From the NCBI RefSeq assembly GCF_020509005.1, contig NC_063016.1:3596001-3660000 (forward strand): a stretch of 64,000 bases of DNA, written 5' to 3'. Below, in pieces: positions 1 through 10,309 of the stretch. The notes under the pieces are model-generated. The model was not told the origin of the DNA. It worked only from the letters and a program-made list of their open reading frames with translations, and made no database searches. Numbering within the stretch: position 1 is the stretch's first letter; the number at the start of each line of letters is the position of its first letter. Origin of the DNA: Fulvia fulva. Taxonomy: Eukaryota > Ascomycota > Dothideomycetes > Mycosphaerellales > Mycosphaerellaceae. The position numbers and the translations under genes were made by a program.

Positions 1-334
1 CGCTCGTCTAATGTTCGTCGCTTAGCCCGCTCGGTTTACGGTCTCCGGAGGTAAAAATTCTACACTTATACTAGAGGTGTCCTATCGAGCGTATAGGCCA
101 CGGTTCCGCGCCCTTCTTATACGTAGAAAGAAGAGGGACTCGCTCCCGACACGAGTACACGCTCGTCGGATAGTTTTTATACCCGTTTTACTAGTAGTCC
201 TCTATTCGCCGCGGCTTCGCCTACGCTACGCGCCCGTCGCGCCTACGACGCTCTAGCGTAAGAATACTTGGCTCTCTCGTAGCTAGACGAGAGGTTCGTA
301 GCCGACACTACGTATAGGTGATTCTCGTCGTCGA
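1..334. other. Unassigned RIP-altered sequence at left edge
   Basis: No reading frame here is recognisable. The stretch is richer in CpG than its surroundings, with several GCG and CGCG clusters near 210-250, and depleted in CpA/TpG, so it is probably part of an old mutated repeat. Recognisable copia reverse-transcriptase frame begins only around 335, so this could be a diverged upstream part of the same pol gene or another inserted fragment. Confidence 0.35.
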
Positions 335-380
335 CCTATTAGATATAATACTCTCCGAGTATTTATAGCAGTAGTATATA

Positions 381-3300
381 GATAGATAGATAGATATTTC
401 ATTAAGCTGTTATAGTGCCCTTTGGCCTATATAGCTATACTATCTTGTTTTTGTATATATAGAGGGGAAACCGTATTAGTGAAAACCCCTCCTCCTTCCC
501 GCCTGTCTTTTCCTCCTCGTTATCGTCTTAAATTTCCCTTATTAGGGATACGCTAGTGTTATAGGCCTGCCCTAATAACTACCCTATCTACAACCCCCCT
601 CGCTTCCGCCTCTTGTCTATCTACTCCTCTATCTCGCTCGCGAGGCTAAACTACTAGAGGTATCCCTACTATAGTATCTACCGAGAGATTCGGCGAATGT
701 TGCCTTTGTCCCTAATAATTAACTTGTAGTCTCTCCTTCCCGCTTAGTACCTCTAATTTCCCCTACCTCTCGCCTACTACGGGCATCTTAGTAGTATATA
801 TTCTAGGTTTACGATAGGTAGCTACACTAGTAGGCTAGGCTATAGATGTCTAGTACGCGTCTCCTAAATAGATAGGCCCTTAATCTAATATATTCGGACC
901 TAATTTAGATCGCTATGCTTACTTCGGCCCTTGTTAGGTCCCTATATAGCTAGTAATTGTGTCTCTAGAAGGCTCGGAGCGCTATCGGGCCTATTGTCTT
1001 AGGGGGCTTCCTTTTCTAGTCCTACTCCTATAGGTAGCTCGCTATCTATTCCGCTAGGCTTTAGGTCTTAGCCTTGCTCCCGCCGGCCTAGCGAGTCCTA
1101 CGCTCCTCCTCCTTTCGTGCTAGCCATTCGGTGCTTATCTATACGGCCGTAAAGGTAGTAAGGTCATCCTCTTTTTAGCTTGTCCTATGTCCTGCCCCTC
1201 TCCGGTAGCGGCTTTCTATCTTATTCTTTACCTCCTAGATCGTAGTTTATACTAGGTAACCTATCGTCTTTGCCGCGTATTAAATTCTCATTCTCCGGAT
1301 ATACTAGCCGATTAGTAGTATTCCTATCTCTGTTTCTACCGTACTTATTAACGTTGTCTTGTATACGCCTAGTACCCTACGTAGGTTGCCTACCTATGTC
1401 CTATTTAGGGGTTGCTCTATCCGTTTCGGGATCGGCTTACCTACGCCTCCTATTCCCTAAATCTATGCCCCGTATAATATAGCTAGTCTAACGATCGCCT
1501 TATATATTACTCTTACCTTGTCGAATGTTGCTCCCTAGGTAGATACCGTAAGCCTCTTTATCGAGGCTTTATTGACTTACGCTCGACTCTAGGCTTTCTT
1601 AATCTATACATTCTAGCTTAGCTTCGGGTCGAGCTAGATCCCTAGTACTCGTAGCTCCGCTAATAGCTTAGTCTCGTAGCCTTAGATTCTTACCGCCGCC
1701 TTTATATTATAGTATATTCTCGCTTTACTAAAGTGTATAAGTTAGTACTTTTTAGGGGCGAACCGGGCACTATACTTCTTTGCCTACTCCTTGTATTTCT
1801 TGTGCCTATCTTTAAGGAGGCGACAGTTCTCTTCTATCGAGTCTAACTAAGCTAGGATGTTTATATCGTCTACGAACCCCGATACTAAGGTTTACGGAGA
1901 GGTAAGTAGGGGGATTAGGTCCGACATAAATATTAGAAACAGGATAGGGGAGAGAGTAGATCCCTAAGGTATTCTAGTCTCTGCCTTTACCGGGTCGGAC
2001 GTGTACCTTCCTAGGACTAGGTATGTCGTCCGTTCCTAGAGAAAGGAGTAGACGAACGACGTTGCCTACTAGGGGATGCCTTTCTGCTATAGGATATATA
2101 TTGGCCTTTAGTATAAGACGTTATCAAAGGCCCCTACGATGTCGAGGGATAGTAAGGACGCCGCTCGGTTCCTACCGTAGTGCTAGAGGGTCTGAATTTG
2201 CTCCGTAATTAGCTCTATTACTATTAGTGTCGATCGCTAGCTTCTTCCCCCTATCTGTATTACTAGGAGTACGTAGTTGTCCTCGGCTAGCTACGTAAGT
2301 CTCTAGGCTACTATCTTTTCTAGGACCTTCCCTATCGTATTTAGAAGTGCTATTAGTCTATACGACTTGGGCTAAGTATAGTCTTCCTTCTATAGCTTAC
2401 GTAGTACTACTATTATAGACTCTCTATACGGCTTCGGGTAATACCCTAGCCGTAGGTACGCGGTAAATAGGTTTATAAGGCTCGGCGCGATCTCTTCTCT
2501 ATACTCTTTTAGTAGTACGTTTAGTATCCTATCTAGGCCTAGGGCTTTTCGTCCTTTTAGCTTACTTATAACTCCTGTTACTATATTAGAGCTAACCGCC
2601 TAATCTATGTCTAGGGGTTCCGGGTATATACTCGGGTCGATGTCCGTAAGGTCTACCTCTACTTACGTCGAAAAGAAATAGTCGGCTAACGCTTTTGCCT
2701 TACCCCGGGGCGTAGCCTAGGCAATCCCTTCGCGGTCTACGATTAGGGGGAAGTGAGGGGCTTGTTGCTCTTTAGGTAGTCGTGCCTATCTAGTAAGTCT
2801 CTATATCTGTTCCGGGTTTTCTATAACGAGCCCGATCGTCGCTCTCTAGTCCTATAGCTTATCGCGTCTTATCTGTGCCTTCTTCTCTTATATCGCGTAG
2901 TAGTATTACTCCTACGTCTCTTAGGTGTACTCCTTCGTCTACTATCGCCTTACCCTTCTAGCCTCCCTTACCTTCGTAGAGCATTTAGGGGTCTAGAAGG
3001 CCTTCTACTACGTTAAGGGCTAGAGTAACGGCGTATATTGTTCCGCTACTTACTATATAACCGAGGTAATCTGTTCCGCTACTTAATCTAGCTAAGCTGT
3101 CGTCTCGAGTTCTCTATACTATAGTAGGTTCGCTATTAGGAAGCCTCTTATATCGTCCTAGCGTGCCTTCTTCTAGTTACGGCGTAGTTCGTTTACTAGC
3201 TCCTCTATCGCCTTTACCCCTAGCGTCGTTTAGATAGGGATATAGTCTGAGGAGGCTTCTAGCGCGTAGTTCGGTCGGCATTAGACTAGTCTCTCTTTAA

Positions 3301-3775
3301 GTTCTCGTAATAGAAAGTATAGGTCGATCGTGCTTATACTTAAACGGGCCTTCTACGTCTCTGTTCCCTTTAGTATTGCTAAGGCCATTCCGTAGCGTAC
3401 GGTTATATCTAGTAGCTTTCCCCCTAGAAACGCGTACGGGGGAGTGAATTCGAGTCCCTACCGTAGGTAGTAGAGGTTAAAGTCGCCGAGGAGTACTTAC
3501 TTTATGTCTTGGCTTAGGGTCCGCTCTAGGTAGGCGAGGGTTCCTAGTTCCCTACTCGTCCGACCCCGCGGTAGCGGGTTATAAACGTTATAGATCTAGA
3601 TAGGGCCTTATGTCGTGTTAATCTAGATTGATATTATGTCTCCTAGGTTGCCCTACTACGGTAGTATAACCTTCTACGACTTAAGGTCTATAGTCTTACT
3701 TACGTATATATATGTCCTTGGGATAACGCCTCGTTAGCCCGCGATTACGGTATAGTATCTCCGGTCATTACAAGA
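381..3775 (-). mobile_element. LINE-B copy B1, 5'-truncated and RIP-degraded
   Basis: A minus-strand, 5'-truncated copy of the intact LINE-B at 43227-48369, aligning base for base from the (ATCT)n tail (left end) to a point equivalent to about 46614, inside the ORF2 endonuclease region. Differences from the intact copy are almost all C-to-T or G-to-A in CpA/TpG context. For example, the intact copy has tatgcagctatgctatc where this one has tatatagctatactatc. A target-site duplication of about 11-13 bp (core agtagtatata) lies at 370-380 and 3778-3788, so this is a real insertion into copia C1. ORF2 is destroyed by many stops, and 5' truncation is typical of target-primed reverse transcription. 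Confidence 0.9.
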
Positions 3776-3788
3776 GTAGTAGTATATA

Positions 3789-5106
3789 AGAGAGATCTCG
3801 AGATATACCTAGTAGATATAAATAATGCTTTTACCTAAAGTAGCCTTCTTAAAGACATCTATATAATCCCACCCCTAGGAGTTGAAGCACCTCTAAATAT
3901 AGTATTTAAGGTCCTATAAAGCCTTTATAGGCTTAAGTAAGTAGCTAGAGACTAGAACAAGCTCTATGTTACGAAGCTAGAGAAGATTAGATTTACCTAG
4001 TCCTAGGTAGATCTATGCCTACTTATCTATACGGATAGAGACCTTATAGTCCTTACCTATGTAGATGACATACCTATTATAGCTCCGAAGCTATTAGATG
4101 TTCAGTAGTTTAAGGCTAAGCTTAGAAAAGTGTTTAAGATTAAAGATCTTAGTGAACCTACGAAGATCCTTAGAATAAGGATTATAAGAGACAGGTCCTA
4201 AGGCACTTTGAAGCTTAATTAAGGACACTATGTCTACGCTAACTTAGCCAAGATAAATATAGCTAGAGAGAAGGCTACGCTAACCTACTTACCTATAGAG
4301 AGCTACGAGCATTTAGTGCCTATAGCACCTATAGATAAGAGGTGTAACAAACAGGATTACTAGAGCTATAATAGTACCTAGATGTAGCTAATAACAATGA
4401 CAAGGCTAGACTTAGCATTCCCCCTTAGAAGAATTAGCTCATTTGTTACTAATCCCTCGTAGTAGTATATAAAGGCTTTAAAGAAGCTCTCCCGATACCT
4501 ACGGTCGTACCTAGACCTAGGTCTTATATATAGAAAGGGAGGGGGCAATCTCTAGTAATACTCGGACTCTAACTACGCTATAGACAAAGTGGATAGAGTC
4601 TCAATTCTAGGATACGTATAGTTTCTTTGTAGATCACCTATATCCTAGATAAGTAGGAAGTAGAAGTCTATTATAACATTAATAATAGAAGCTGAGTTTA
4701 TAGTTATAAACGTAGCCGTAAAGTAGTTACAATTTCTTGCTACTATCCTTAGGGAAATAGGGTGCCTAGAACTAGTGGGAAAGAGCTCTTTCTAGCCGAG
4801 TATAAGGGTAAGCAAGAGCACTATTAGCGAGCTAAGGCTAGTCAAGCTTATAGGTAATAACTAAGCCGCTTTAATACTTATTTAATATGCCTATATCTAT
4901 AAAAGGTCAAAGTATATTGATGTTATATATAACTATATCAGACATCTCTAGTAGTAGAAGAAGATTATATTAGACTACTACTATATAAAGGACATAGCTA
5001 CTAATAGGTTAATAAAGCCCCTTAATAGCTAGTAGTTCCAAAACTTTATAAGGTAGCTCTAGCTTACGTAAAGGGATTATAGGAGACTATATAGCCTAAG
5101 TAGGAG
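3789..5106 (+). pseudogene. copia pol remnant (RT and RNase H)
   Basis: Degenerate reverse transcriptase and RNase H of copia C1. Reading through the stops, I see VDINNAF-like RT sequence at about 3810, the RLK.AARDWN region at about 3925, the catalytic box YVDD near 4055-4070, and KIKDL.EP.KIL at about 4140. The RNase H start, SDSNYAIDKVDRVS, is near 4560-4600, with IIEAEF at about 4680. Stops lie where CAG, CAA or TGG codons are expected, the signature of C-to-T change at CpA. The C-terminal end runs up to a short purine tract (taggag) directly before the LTR. It cannot be translated and is a dead copy. Its first part is separated from the rest by the inserted LINE-B (381-3775). Confidence 0.8.
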
Positions 5107-5343
5107 TATTAAGAACATATAGGCCGTAGGACAAGCATATAGATATAGGTGTGTTATATAACTAGATCACGTGACTAGGGTTTACTAGCCTATAGGCTAG
5201 TAAACATCCGGATACCTAGCATCTACCTATACTACTAACACCGGCGATACTATATATAGATACACGCTATCCTATTAGGTCCTTCTTTGTCTTTTGTGTG
5301 ATCCGCCGTCTTCTACTACTACGTAACCCGTACCTATTTAATA
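5107..5343 (+). repeat. 3' LTR of copia C1 (237 bp)
   Basis: Begins TATTAAGAACAT, a RIP form of TGTTGAGAACAT seen in the sister LTR, and ends in TTTAATA. The same 237-bp sequence is present inverted at 55738-55974. Inside are a CACGTG core at about 5168 and a perfect 26-bp palindrome at 5180-5205. Confidence 0.85.
5180..5205. promoter_or_regulatory. 26-bp perfect palindrome in copia LTR
   Basis: The half-site GTTTACTAGCCTA is followed at once by its exact reverse complement. Twenty-four of the 26 bases remain palindromic in the sister LTR (55877-55900) despite RIP elsewhere. A TCACGTGA core lies about 10 bp upstream. Position in the LTR suggests a promoter/enhancer protein-binding site, but this is inference. 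Confidence 0.45.
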
Positions 5344-6902
5344 TATAAATTAGTAGCTCGTAACTATACCTAGCTAGATATCGTACGATTTATTAAGAGC
5401 TATATACGTACCTACCGCGCTTACCATACAAATAAGAACACTAACATCTAGTACCTAGGGCTATTAAGATTGCTACTAGTACTATTTAGCGCTTAGGAAG
5501 ATATCTCTATTAACTTTATAGTCAAACTACCGAAGGGAATAAGCGTAGTCGACGGACAAACGTACGAGAACATTATAACCGTTATATACCGCTTAACTAA
5601 GGAGCGATATATTATTCCTATTACCTCGATAATAGTAGAGTATTACGTACTAGTATTCCTTAAGTACGTATTTAGTAGACATAGGCTCCCGAAGTCTATT
5701 ATCTCGGATTGTAGTACGTAAGATGTTTCCGTATTCTAGCGTAGGTTATACGCGCTACTTAGTATTAGTCGAAAGCGATCTTCGTCGTTCTACCTAGAAA
5801 TAGATAGATAGTCGGAGAACACGAACAAAGTAATAGAGTAATACCTACGTATCTTTATTAACTATACCTAGGACGACTAGCTAGATTAGACTCTATTAGC
5901 TAAGTTTATAGTAAACAATATAGTGTCCGTAATAATAGGCGTCTTACCGTTCTATACTAATACTAGGCGTAATCTAAGGTTCTCTTAGTTCAACTTAGAC
6001 TTACCTATACTACTAATACTATATAAATAGCGACTAGAAGCCGAGTCCGTAGATAAGTTTACGGCTAAGATATAAGAGATATACTAATACTTACGACAGT
6101 AGATAGCCTTAGTATAAGTAGTCTAAGCTAAGTACGTAAACTAGACGCGTATACCTATACTACGGTACGCCGAAGGCGACGAAGTATAGGTAAGTACTAA
6201 GAACTAGACAATAGAGAGACCTTCTCGTAAGATAGACGTAAAGTAGTCTAGACCGTACGTAATTACGGGGGTACTACCGGGCAATACTTATAAAGTAGAG
6301 CTCCTACCTACTTTAAATATCGATAATCGCTTCTACTTATACCTTCTTATAATAGTTTATCCGCCGGTTATAGGACAGATATAACCCGTACTACTACCGA
6401 TCCGAATTGTCGACGACGAATAATATAAAACCGATCCCGCCGAACCCGATTAATAGGAAGTTAAGCAAATTCTAGACTATAAGAAGAGATAGCCGCGAGG
6501 ACTAATACCGGTAGGAGGTAAATAGCTATATTAGGAATACTTAGTGAAATATATTAGATATAATAAGCTATCCTATAAAGCTATAAACTAGGTTATCGAG
6601 ACCGCCGCCGCCTCCGTAGCCGACTTTTACTATAACTACCCGAGAGCGACTAAGCTACCTAGTTTATTATCTATAGACTAGATACCGAATAAGAATGCTA
6701 TAGGTATACGTATAGCGCGCTAACTAGTAAAAGTAGCGATAACTCTAATACCGGTAAAACGAGGCCTCCGGGCTTATAAGAAAGAGAGCGATACGTATAG
6801 TCTAATAGATAGAGTTTATAAAGGTAATAGGAGATATAATAGATACGAAAGATATAAGAGGAGAGGAGAGTACTCCGGAGCGTACTCTAAGAGGGGGGGG
6901 GT
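5344..6902 (+). pseudogene. Gypsy-2 pol 3' end: integrase and chromodomain remnant
   Basis: C-terminal part of a Ty3/gypsy chromovirus pol, stop-riddled. Reading through stops, there is an integrase core with an INFIVKLPKG/ENIITVIYRLTKERY block (about 5510-5600), the segment containing FSRHRLPKSIISD (about 5675-5710), and the distal core near 5800-5980. A chromodomain-like segment follows, with YQEYLVKYIRYNK at about 6535-6575 and FYYNYPRA near 6625-6650. It ends in an 8-9-base G run (6893-6901), a polypurine tract, directly before LTR sequence. The 5' part of the element is not in the window because copia C1 is inserted at its left. Confidence 0.75.
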
Positions 6903-6959
6903 TGTATTACCGTACCGGCGTATATTTACTTAAACCCGCGGGTACGTACCTAGACCTCG

Positions 6960-7154
6960 TAATATAGACAAGGCGTAAGATAGGGCGTAAACGTATTAAT
7001 ACCTTAGAATCGAATAAGTTCTATAAAGAAGAGAAGATAATAAAGTCGCGAAGCCGCGATAAAGTAAACGTCGGGGTTAGGGTCTAGGGTCCGGGCGCGC
7101 TAGCGTACTAGGTTACGTAATACTAAGTATAGCCTTACGAGGTAAACCGTAACA
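6960..7154 (-). repeat. LTR of small element (3' LTR by orientation)
   Basis: 195 bp, aligning with 8294-8488 end to end; differences are mostly C/T and G/A. Adjacent to the minus-strand polypurine tract at 7157-7164. Confidence 0.85.
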
Positions 7155-8293
7155 CTACCCCCCCCTTAAACCGCCGTACGCCCTCGTACGCGGAAATATA
7201 TCGCCGTAGGGTACTTCCGTAAGGAAGAACCGTACTATTAGGAAGCGCTAGCTTACGTCGGGTTAACCGTAGAGAGACTATATATCTTGCCGTAGTAAGC
7301 CTTAAGTCGAGAGTCTATATTATACCGTAGTATACCTAAGATAAGCTAACTATATATTAAGCCTTAGCTTACCTTAAGTCATATCTATATTACGCGAGCG
7401 TCGTAGGGTCGACTATCGGTAACGGATTCTTTAGCGTTATAGGCTTACTATCTATAATATCCGGGTCGTCTAGTATCTAACCCGTCGGCTTCCGCTAGCT
7501 AGGTAGTAGACCGGCCGCTAATACGTTCTTATAGTAATAGTCGGCTATCGCCTCCTCTATACTACCTTTTAACTTACTATTAGGCACCTCTATAATAGTA
7601 CCGCCTACCTAGCGGATAGTATACTTTACGTACTTTCTCGTCTTTCTAGTCTACTTACTATCTACGATCGTCTCGACTATATATTCCCGCTCTTTATCTC
7701 CGTCGGTAGCCTCGATTAGTAGCTATCCGTAGCCTATATTCTACCTCTTCGCCCTTCTAGGTAAAGTTAATCGGTATCGTATAGCGGTAGCTAAGATGTT
7801 CCTCCTTCCGCGTACGTATACCCTATTATAAGGTCTTATCCTCTCTACCTATACGGAGTCGAGTTTCCTTCTTAGACTAACGTCGGTTATACTTATTACG
7901 TAGTAGCTCTTAGTGCTTCTAGCGCTAACGTTCTTCCTCTTACTAATAAGCCTACTTAGTATCTCCGCGACCCTAAGTCTCGTTCTATATCTCTTACGCT
8001 ATATTACGTAGTCGTTCTATACCTACGGTATTATCGAGATCCGGATCCTACTACGACTCGTCTTCTACCTCTTACTACGCTACGCTAAGTACGCCGTTCC
8101 GCTTTTATCGGGCTTCTCGGAGGAACGCCTTCGTAAGAGGGTTTAGGTTAAGTCTTAGGATAAAGGATAATTCGTCTAGTCTAATAGTCGTATTAGTACC
8201 TACGGCTATTCGAGTCTTAGTCGTACGCGGTCGTAGTAGTAATACGTAGTCTATAATCGTACGGCTTAGCGATCTAAGAGCGGTAGAACTTAA
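7155..8293 (-). pseudogene. Interior of small LTR element; gag-like N part and chromodomain-like C part
   Basis: I do not recognise the whole protein. On the minus strand, reading through TAG/TAA stops, the right part (about 8230-7950) gives a protein-like stretch rich in R, L and E, containing TTIRLDELSFILRLNLNPL and then AFLREAR. The left part (about 7690-7520) has the shape of a chromodomain: EYIVETIVDS, a basic linker TRKTRKYVKYTIR, then EEAIADYYYKN. No reverse transcriptase, RNase H or integrase motif is visible. The stops fall where CAG, CAA or TGG would be expected, consistent with RIP of a formerly open frame. A frame change is needed between the two parts, so a single original protein is not proven. 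Confidence 0.45.
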
Positions 8294-8488
8294 TAATACG
8301 GATAAGGCGTAAGATAGGGCGTAAACGTATTAATACCTTAGAATCAAATAAGTTCTATAAAGAAGAGAAGATAATAAAGTCGCGAGGCCGTAATAAAGTA
8401 AACGTCGGGGTTAGGGTCTAGGGTCCGGGCGCGCTAGCGTACTAGGTCACGTGACACTAAGTGTAGCCTTACGAGGTAAACCGTAATA
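8294..8488 (-). repeat. LTR of small element (5' LTR by orientation)
   Basis: 195-bp partner of 6960-7154. It contains an intact TCACGTGA core near 8446-8456 that is changed in the partner (TTACGTAA), a clear RIP difference. Confidence 0.85.
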
Positions 8489-8520
8489 CCTCGCGCCCGC
8501 TAACTAATCCGACTAGCGGC

Positions 8521-9040
8521 TATTATAGTCTCCCTATAGAGAGTATAGAAGGTGGGGACAGAAGAGCCTTAGAGTACTTAGAAGTCGTTAAGAAGTGATA
8601 GTCTAGCTTAGTATATAAGCGCTAAGAATTATATGCCCCGTAATATTTACTACGGGACCTAGCCCTCTAAATTTACCCCTCTACTAAACCTTAATAGATT
8701 CACTTCGGCTCGTAACTATATGACTCACGGTACTCCCGCGAGCACCCGCGACTACGCTAGACCCTAGAAGAAGCACGTGGAAGACTCGGAACGTAGGGCA
8801 GGTTAGAATAAGGTTTTGAGTAAAGCTACTAAGCGCGGCTTCGTACGGGTTAGCCCTATTAATACGGGGACACGTACTCGCGAGGGTCGCGTATAGATAT
8901 CTAGCCTTCCCTAGGCCTCTCTTGCTTTCTTCGTCTTTTAGTTTGTGTAGCAATCATACTATACCCTTTTATATCTGTACTTCGTACCTATATTCTCGCT
9001 TTTACCCTTATATCTTATAGGCTAGGCTCTCGCCCTAACA
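8521..9040 (+). repeat. 5' LTR of Gypsy-1a (520 bp)
   Basis: Starts TATTATAGTCTCC and ends CGCCCTAACA. It is the same length as the three other LTR copies of this family, from which it differs at scattered C/T and G/A positions. Confidence 0.92.
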
Positions 9041-9082
9041 TTATAAAAGACTAACAAACCGTCAACTACTCGAGTCATCCTT

Positions 9083-10300
9083 ATAGGTGACTACGCCACC
9101 GATAGAGGTGTTAACCTCGACAACTAAGACACTCTATTCCACTTTAGTAAGTAGACTAATATCCCCTTCTCGAACGCCGCTACCTTCGGTACCTAGGCAA
9201 ACGCTAACCCCGATACCGCCTACGCTCTTATTAACCGCACCGTCTCCTCTTTCCGCGAGACCGCCTAGTAGGTCGAGCAAGCAAACAACTAAGTAACATA
9301 CCTTCAAGGTATTGTAAATACCTTCTAGAACCTCGCCCCGTACGCCGACGACAACCGCCGCTAGTACTTCTTTAAGAAGGTTAACGACCTAGACGAGTTC
9401 GACGGTAACAAGAGCAAGTTTAAGGCATTTGAGACACAGCTTACTATTAAGCTATTAGCTAATGCCGACCACTTTCCGTAAGAGAAGGACAAAGTTACGT
9501 ACGTCTTCTCCCTCCTTCGGGGAGACGCCGCGGCTTAGGTATAATACTATATCGATAACGCTACGTAGACTATCGGCTGCCCGGACGTCCTCACCTTAAT
9601 ATAGGACCTCCGTACTGCCTTTAGTGATCTAGACCGTAGAGCTACCGCCTAGAACGCTATCTATAACCTCCTCTAGAAGAACAAGAGCTTCGCCGAGTAC
9701 CTCGCGGCCTTTAACCGCGATATCGGGTTCACCGGCTATAACGAAGAGACTAAGAAGAGTACTCTCCGCCGTAGTTTGTTAGTAGAGCTTCTTCGAGCCC
9801 TCGAGGATAAGGACGTCGGTGCTATAAGCTTCCGTAAGCTCGTCGAGACCTACTAGCGCCTCGACTCTAATATAAAATACACCGCCTCTCTCCTCGCTTC
9901 CCGTTCTTAAGGTCGTTAGCCTCGTAGTCCCGGAAGCCACTTCGCTACTCTACTAGGCGCCGCCGCTCCTACGGCTCTCCCTCCCGTCTCTATAGGTAAC
10001 GCTATAGATCTTAGCGCTAGTACCGCCGTCCCTCGAGTCTAGGGCCTCGTTAACGGTAAGCTTACTCCCGAAGAGAAGCTTCGCCGTCGCTAGGCCGGAC
10101 TCTATACCTACTACGGCGGTCTAGGCTATATCGTAGCTAACTGTCCGTAGCTCGCTACCCGTAACGCCCGTAACCCGGTTCGCGGCGCTATCGGCGCTAT
10201 CGAGCCTACTCCTACTACTCCCGCTAAGTAGGAAAAAGCCTAGGTCTTCCTTATCGACGCGATAAAGACTAAGAACAACGTTTACCGAAAGTGAAGAGAG
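9083..10300 (+). pseudogene. Gypsy-1a gag remnant with ruined zinc knuckle
   Basis: Structural gag protein of the chromovirus. The frame opens with ATA at about 9083, a likely RIP form of ATG, and runs through NAATFGT, INRTVSSFRETA, DDNRR, FFKKVNDLDEFDG (about 9360-9410), then FVFSLLRG-like and FAEYLAAFNRDIGF blocks (about 9690-9735), typical of Ty3/gypsy gag. Near 10097-10146 the expected C-x2-C-x4-H-x4-C knuckle reads LYTYYGGLGYIVANC: two Cys codons and the His codon have become Tyr (TGC to TAC, CAT to TAT), leaving only the last Cys. In-frame TAG/TAA stops occur throughout. It is followed by pol after about 10300. Confidence 0.8.
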
Positions 10301-10309
10301 GAAAGAAGT

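Larger units (their letters stand above)
335..5343 (+). mobile_element. Ty1/copia retrotransposon C1, 3' half, RIP-degraded
   Basis: The 3' half of a copia-type LTR retrotransposon, cut by the window edge or by earlier rearrangement. The frame VFIAVV at 359-376 resumes after the inserted LINE-B at 3789 as a continuous reverse-transcriptase/RNase H sequence, and ends in a 237-bp 3' LTR (5107-5343). The LTR matches the inverted LTR at 55738-55974, so C1 and C2 belong to one family. Sequence right of the LTR (from 5344) is a gypsy integrase frame, indicating insertion of C1 into Gypsy-2. The left LTR is outside the window, so the target duplication cannot be checked. Confidence 0.8.
6960..8488 (-). 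mobile_element. Small LTR retroelement (1.53 kb) with chromodomain remnant
   Basis: Two 195-bp direct repeats (6960-7154 and 8294-8488), nearly identical, flank a 1139-bp interior. A 5-bp target duplication CCTCG lies at 6955-6959 and 8489-8493, showing integrase-type insertion. A C8 run at 7157-7164 next to the left repeat is a polypurine tract on the minus strand, so the element is oriented leftward. The interior is too short for gag plus pol. It keeps protein-like frames on the minus strand, including a chromodomain-like segment, so it is best read as a non-autonomous internal-deletion derivative of a chromovirus. It is inserted in the Gypsy-2 LTR and heavily RIP-mutated. Confidence 0.8.

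Noticed and set aside
375..400. GATA microsatellite (also near 43221-43236, 54140-54155, 63026-63040)
   Set aside because: These are the tandem 3' tails of LINE insertions rather than independent microsatellites.
1270..2208. Short plus-strand open frames
   Set aside because: Antisense to the RIPed LINE-B1 ORF2.
8684..8953. 89-codon minus-strand open frame in the Gypsy-1 LTR, also at 32748-33017 and 38416-38685
   Set aside because: It lies wholly inside LTR copies and repeats only because the LTR repeats. It is antisense to the element, with no recognisable domain and no sign of codon-level conservation.
9087..9296. 69-codon plus-strand frame at the start of Gypsy-1 (also 33151-33360)
   Set aside because: Out of frame with the recognisable gag sequence that follows; the true gag frame starts a few bases earlier with a mutated ATG.
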